In this document: one piece after another, positions 63,616 to 64,000 of the stretch
Layout of the letters: each line of letters starts with the position of its first letter
How positions within the stretch are numbered: position 1 is the first letter of the stretch
Source of the DNA: Micractinium sp. NFX-FRZ
Taxonomy: Eukaryota > Chlorophyta > Trebouxiophyceae > Chlorellales > Chlorellaceae
Direction: 5' to 3'
Length of the DNA: 64,000 nucleotides
Assembly (NCBI GenBank): GCA_029339195.1
Contig: JAPTJF010000121.1
Location: 1 to 64,000, forward strand
Notes under the pieces: generated by a model
Seen by the model: only the letters and a program-made list of their open reading frames with translations
Told to the model about the DNA's origin: nothing
Database searches by the model: none
Position numbers and translations under genes: made by a program

Positions 63616-64000
63616 CTGCGCACATACGGCAATGAGCGGATGGTGGTGGGAGAGCAGTGCCGGTGGGTGGGTGGAGGGAGGGAGGGAGCGGGTGGCAAGG
63701 GAGCTGCCTGCCAACCTGCCGCCTGGGTAGTGGCTGCACAGGGAGGAGGGAGGCTGGGTGCTGGCCCGCTGGCGGGTGGCCGGAGCTGACTGCTGTTGGG
63801 GCTAATGATGCTGGGCTCCAAGCAGGTTGTAGCACCGGCTCATGTGTGCTCAGGCGGCACTCGAGTCCCTGCTGCCATGTGTGGCCGCTGCTCTGCCGGA
63901 GGTGCGCTGCCGAGGAGGAGACGCACAGCAGGCTGGCCGCTAGCCCTGTGCTGCTCTGGCCTGCGAGCCGACGGAGCAGCTGCAAACTGGCAGTACCACT
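63616..64000 (-). other. Upstream intron or 5' region of the aminotransferase
   Basis: The exon preceding 63615 should encode the conserved NIGNPQ...TFFRQ part, but it is not here, so it lies beyond 64000. The minus frame at 63518-63985 (LLRRLAGQSSTGLAASLLCV) resembles a mitochondrial presequence but has no ATG in the window and does not join the next exon directly. Confidence 0.4.

Overview
The window is nuclear DNA of a GC-rich unicellular green alga, most likely a trebouxiophyte (Chlorella-like); the genus is not established. The grounds are intron-dense genes with short exons, plant-type and plastid-type enzymes (AKR4-like reductase, an organellar-type FolD, alanine/glyoxylate-type aminotransferase), signal or transit peptides, polypyrimidine-AG acceptors, and many simple repeats (CA, CAG, CACAG, long G runs). 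I found no tRNA, rRNA, CRISPR array, transposon ORF or viral gene.

Layout. 0.2-2.3 kb (+): secreted LigB/Memo-like class III extradiol dioxygenase. 2.6-8.3 kb (-): two tandem F-box/leucine-rich-repeat genes produced by one duplication of about 3.5 kb, which also carried the last exon of the LigB gene (remnant at 5.9-6.1 kb). 9.3-12.5 kb (-): aldo-keto reductase whose model lacks the catalytic Asp/Tyr segment. 12.8-15.5 kb (-): RRM protein. 16.3-16.9 kb (+): doubtful small Cys-rich gene. 17.6-22.6 kb (+): secreted animal-type alpha-amylase. 23.4-25.2 kb (+): histidine phosphatase with a poly-Gln tail. 25.6-31.6 kb (-): ELP3, divergent from 31.9-35.0 kb (+) FolD. 36.0-46.5 kb (+): one very large modular secreted Cys-rich gene (30 exons, about 1,732 aa). 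47.5-52.3 kb (-): GH5 mannanase-type glycosidase with a mutually exclusive exon pair. 53.3-55.0 kb (+): ankyrin protein with a likely plastid transit peptide. 56.0-57.6 kb (+): unknown single-pass membrane protein. 59.0-63.6 kb (-): alanine aminotransferase, 5' end outside the window.

Exon boundaries were assigned by hand from splice sites and reading-phase continuity. For every model except the amylase the summed coding length is divisible by three and the phases chain without a break, which is the main support. The FolD model needs one non-AG acceptor.

Most remarkable: (1) the modular gene, built from seven copies of one Cys-stapled beta-type module and three of a related one, flanked by PAN/apple-like and Cys-rich modules and separated almost entirely by phase-1 introns; (2) a recurrent pattern, in at least five genes, of decayed 30-70 bp copies of exon edges inside the adjacent introns; (3) a whole 86-nt duplicated exon in the GH5 gene that can only be used alternatively; (4) GC-AG introns concentrated in some genes and absent from others.

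The genes form no single pathway. Three or four encode secreted products (LigB-like, amylase, modular protein, GH5), two of them polysaccharide hydrolases. The rest are housekeeping (tRNA modification, one-carbon metabolism, amino-acid metabolism) or of unknown role.
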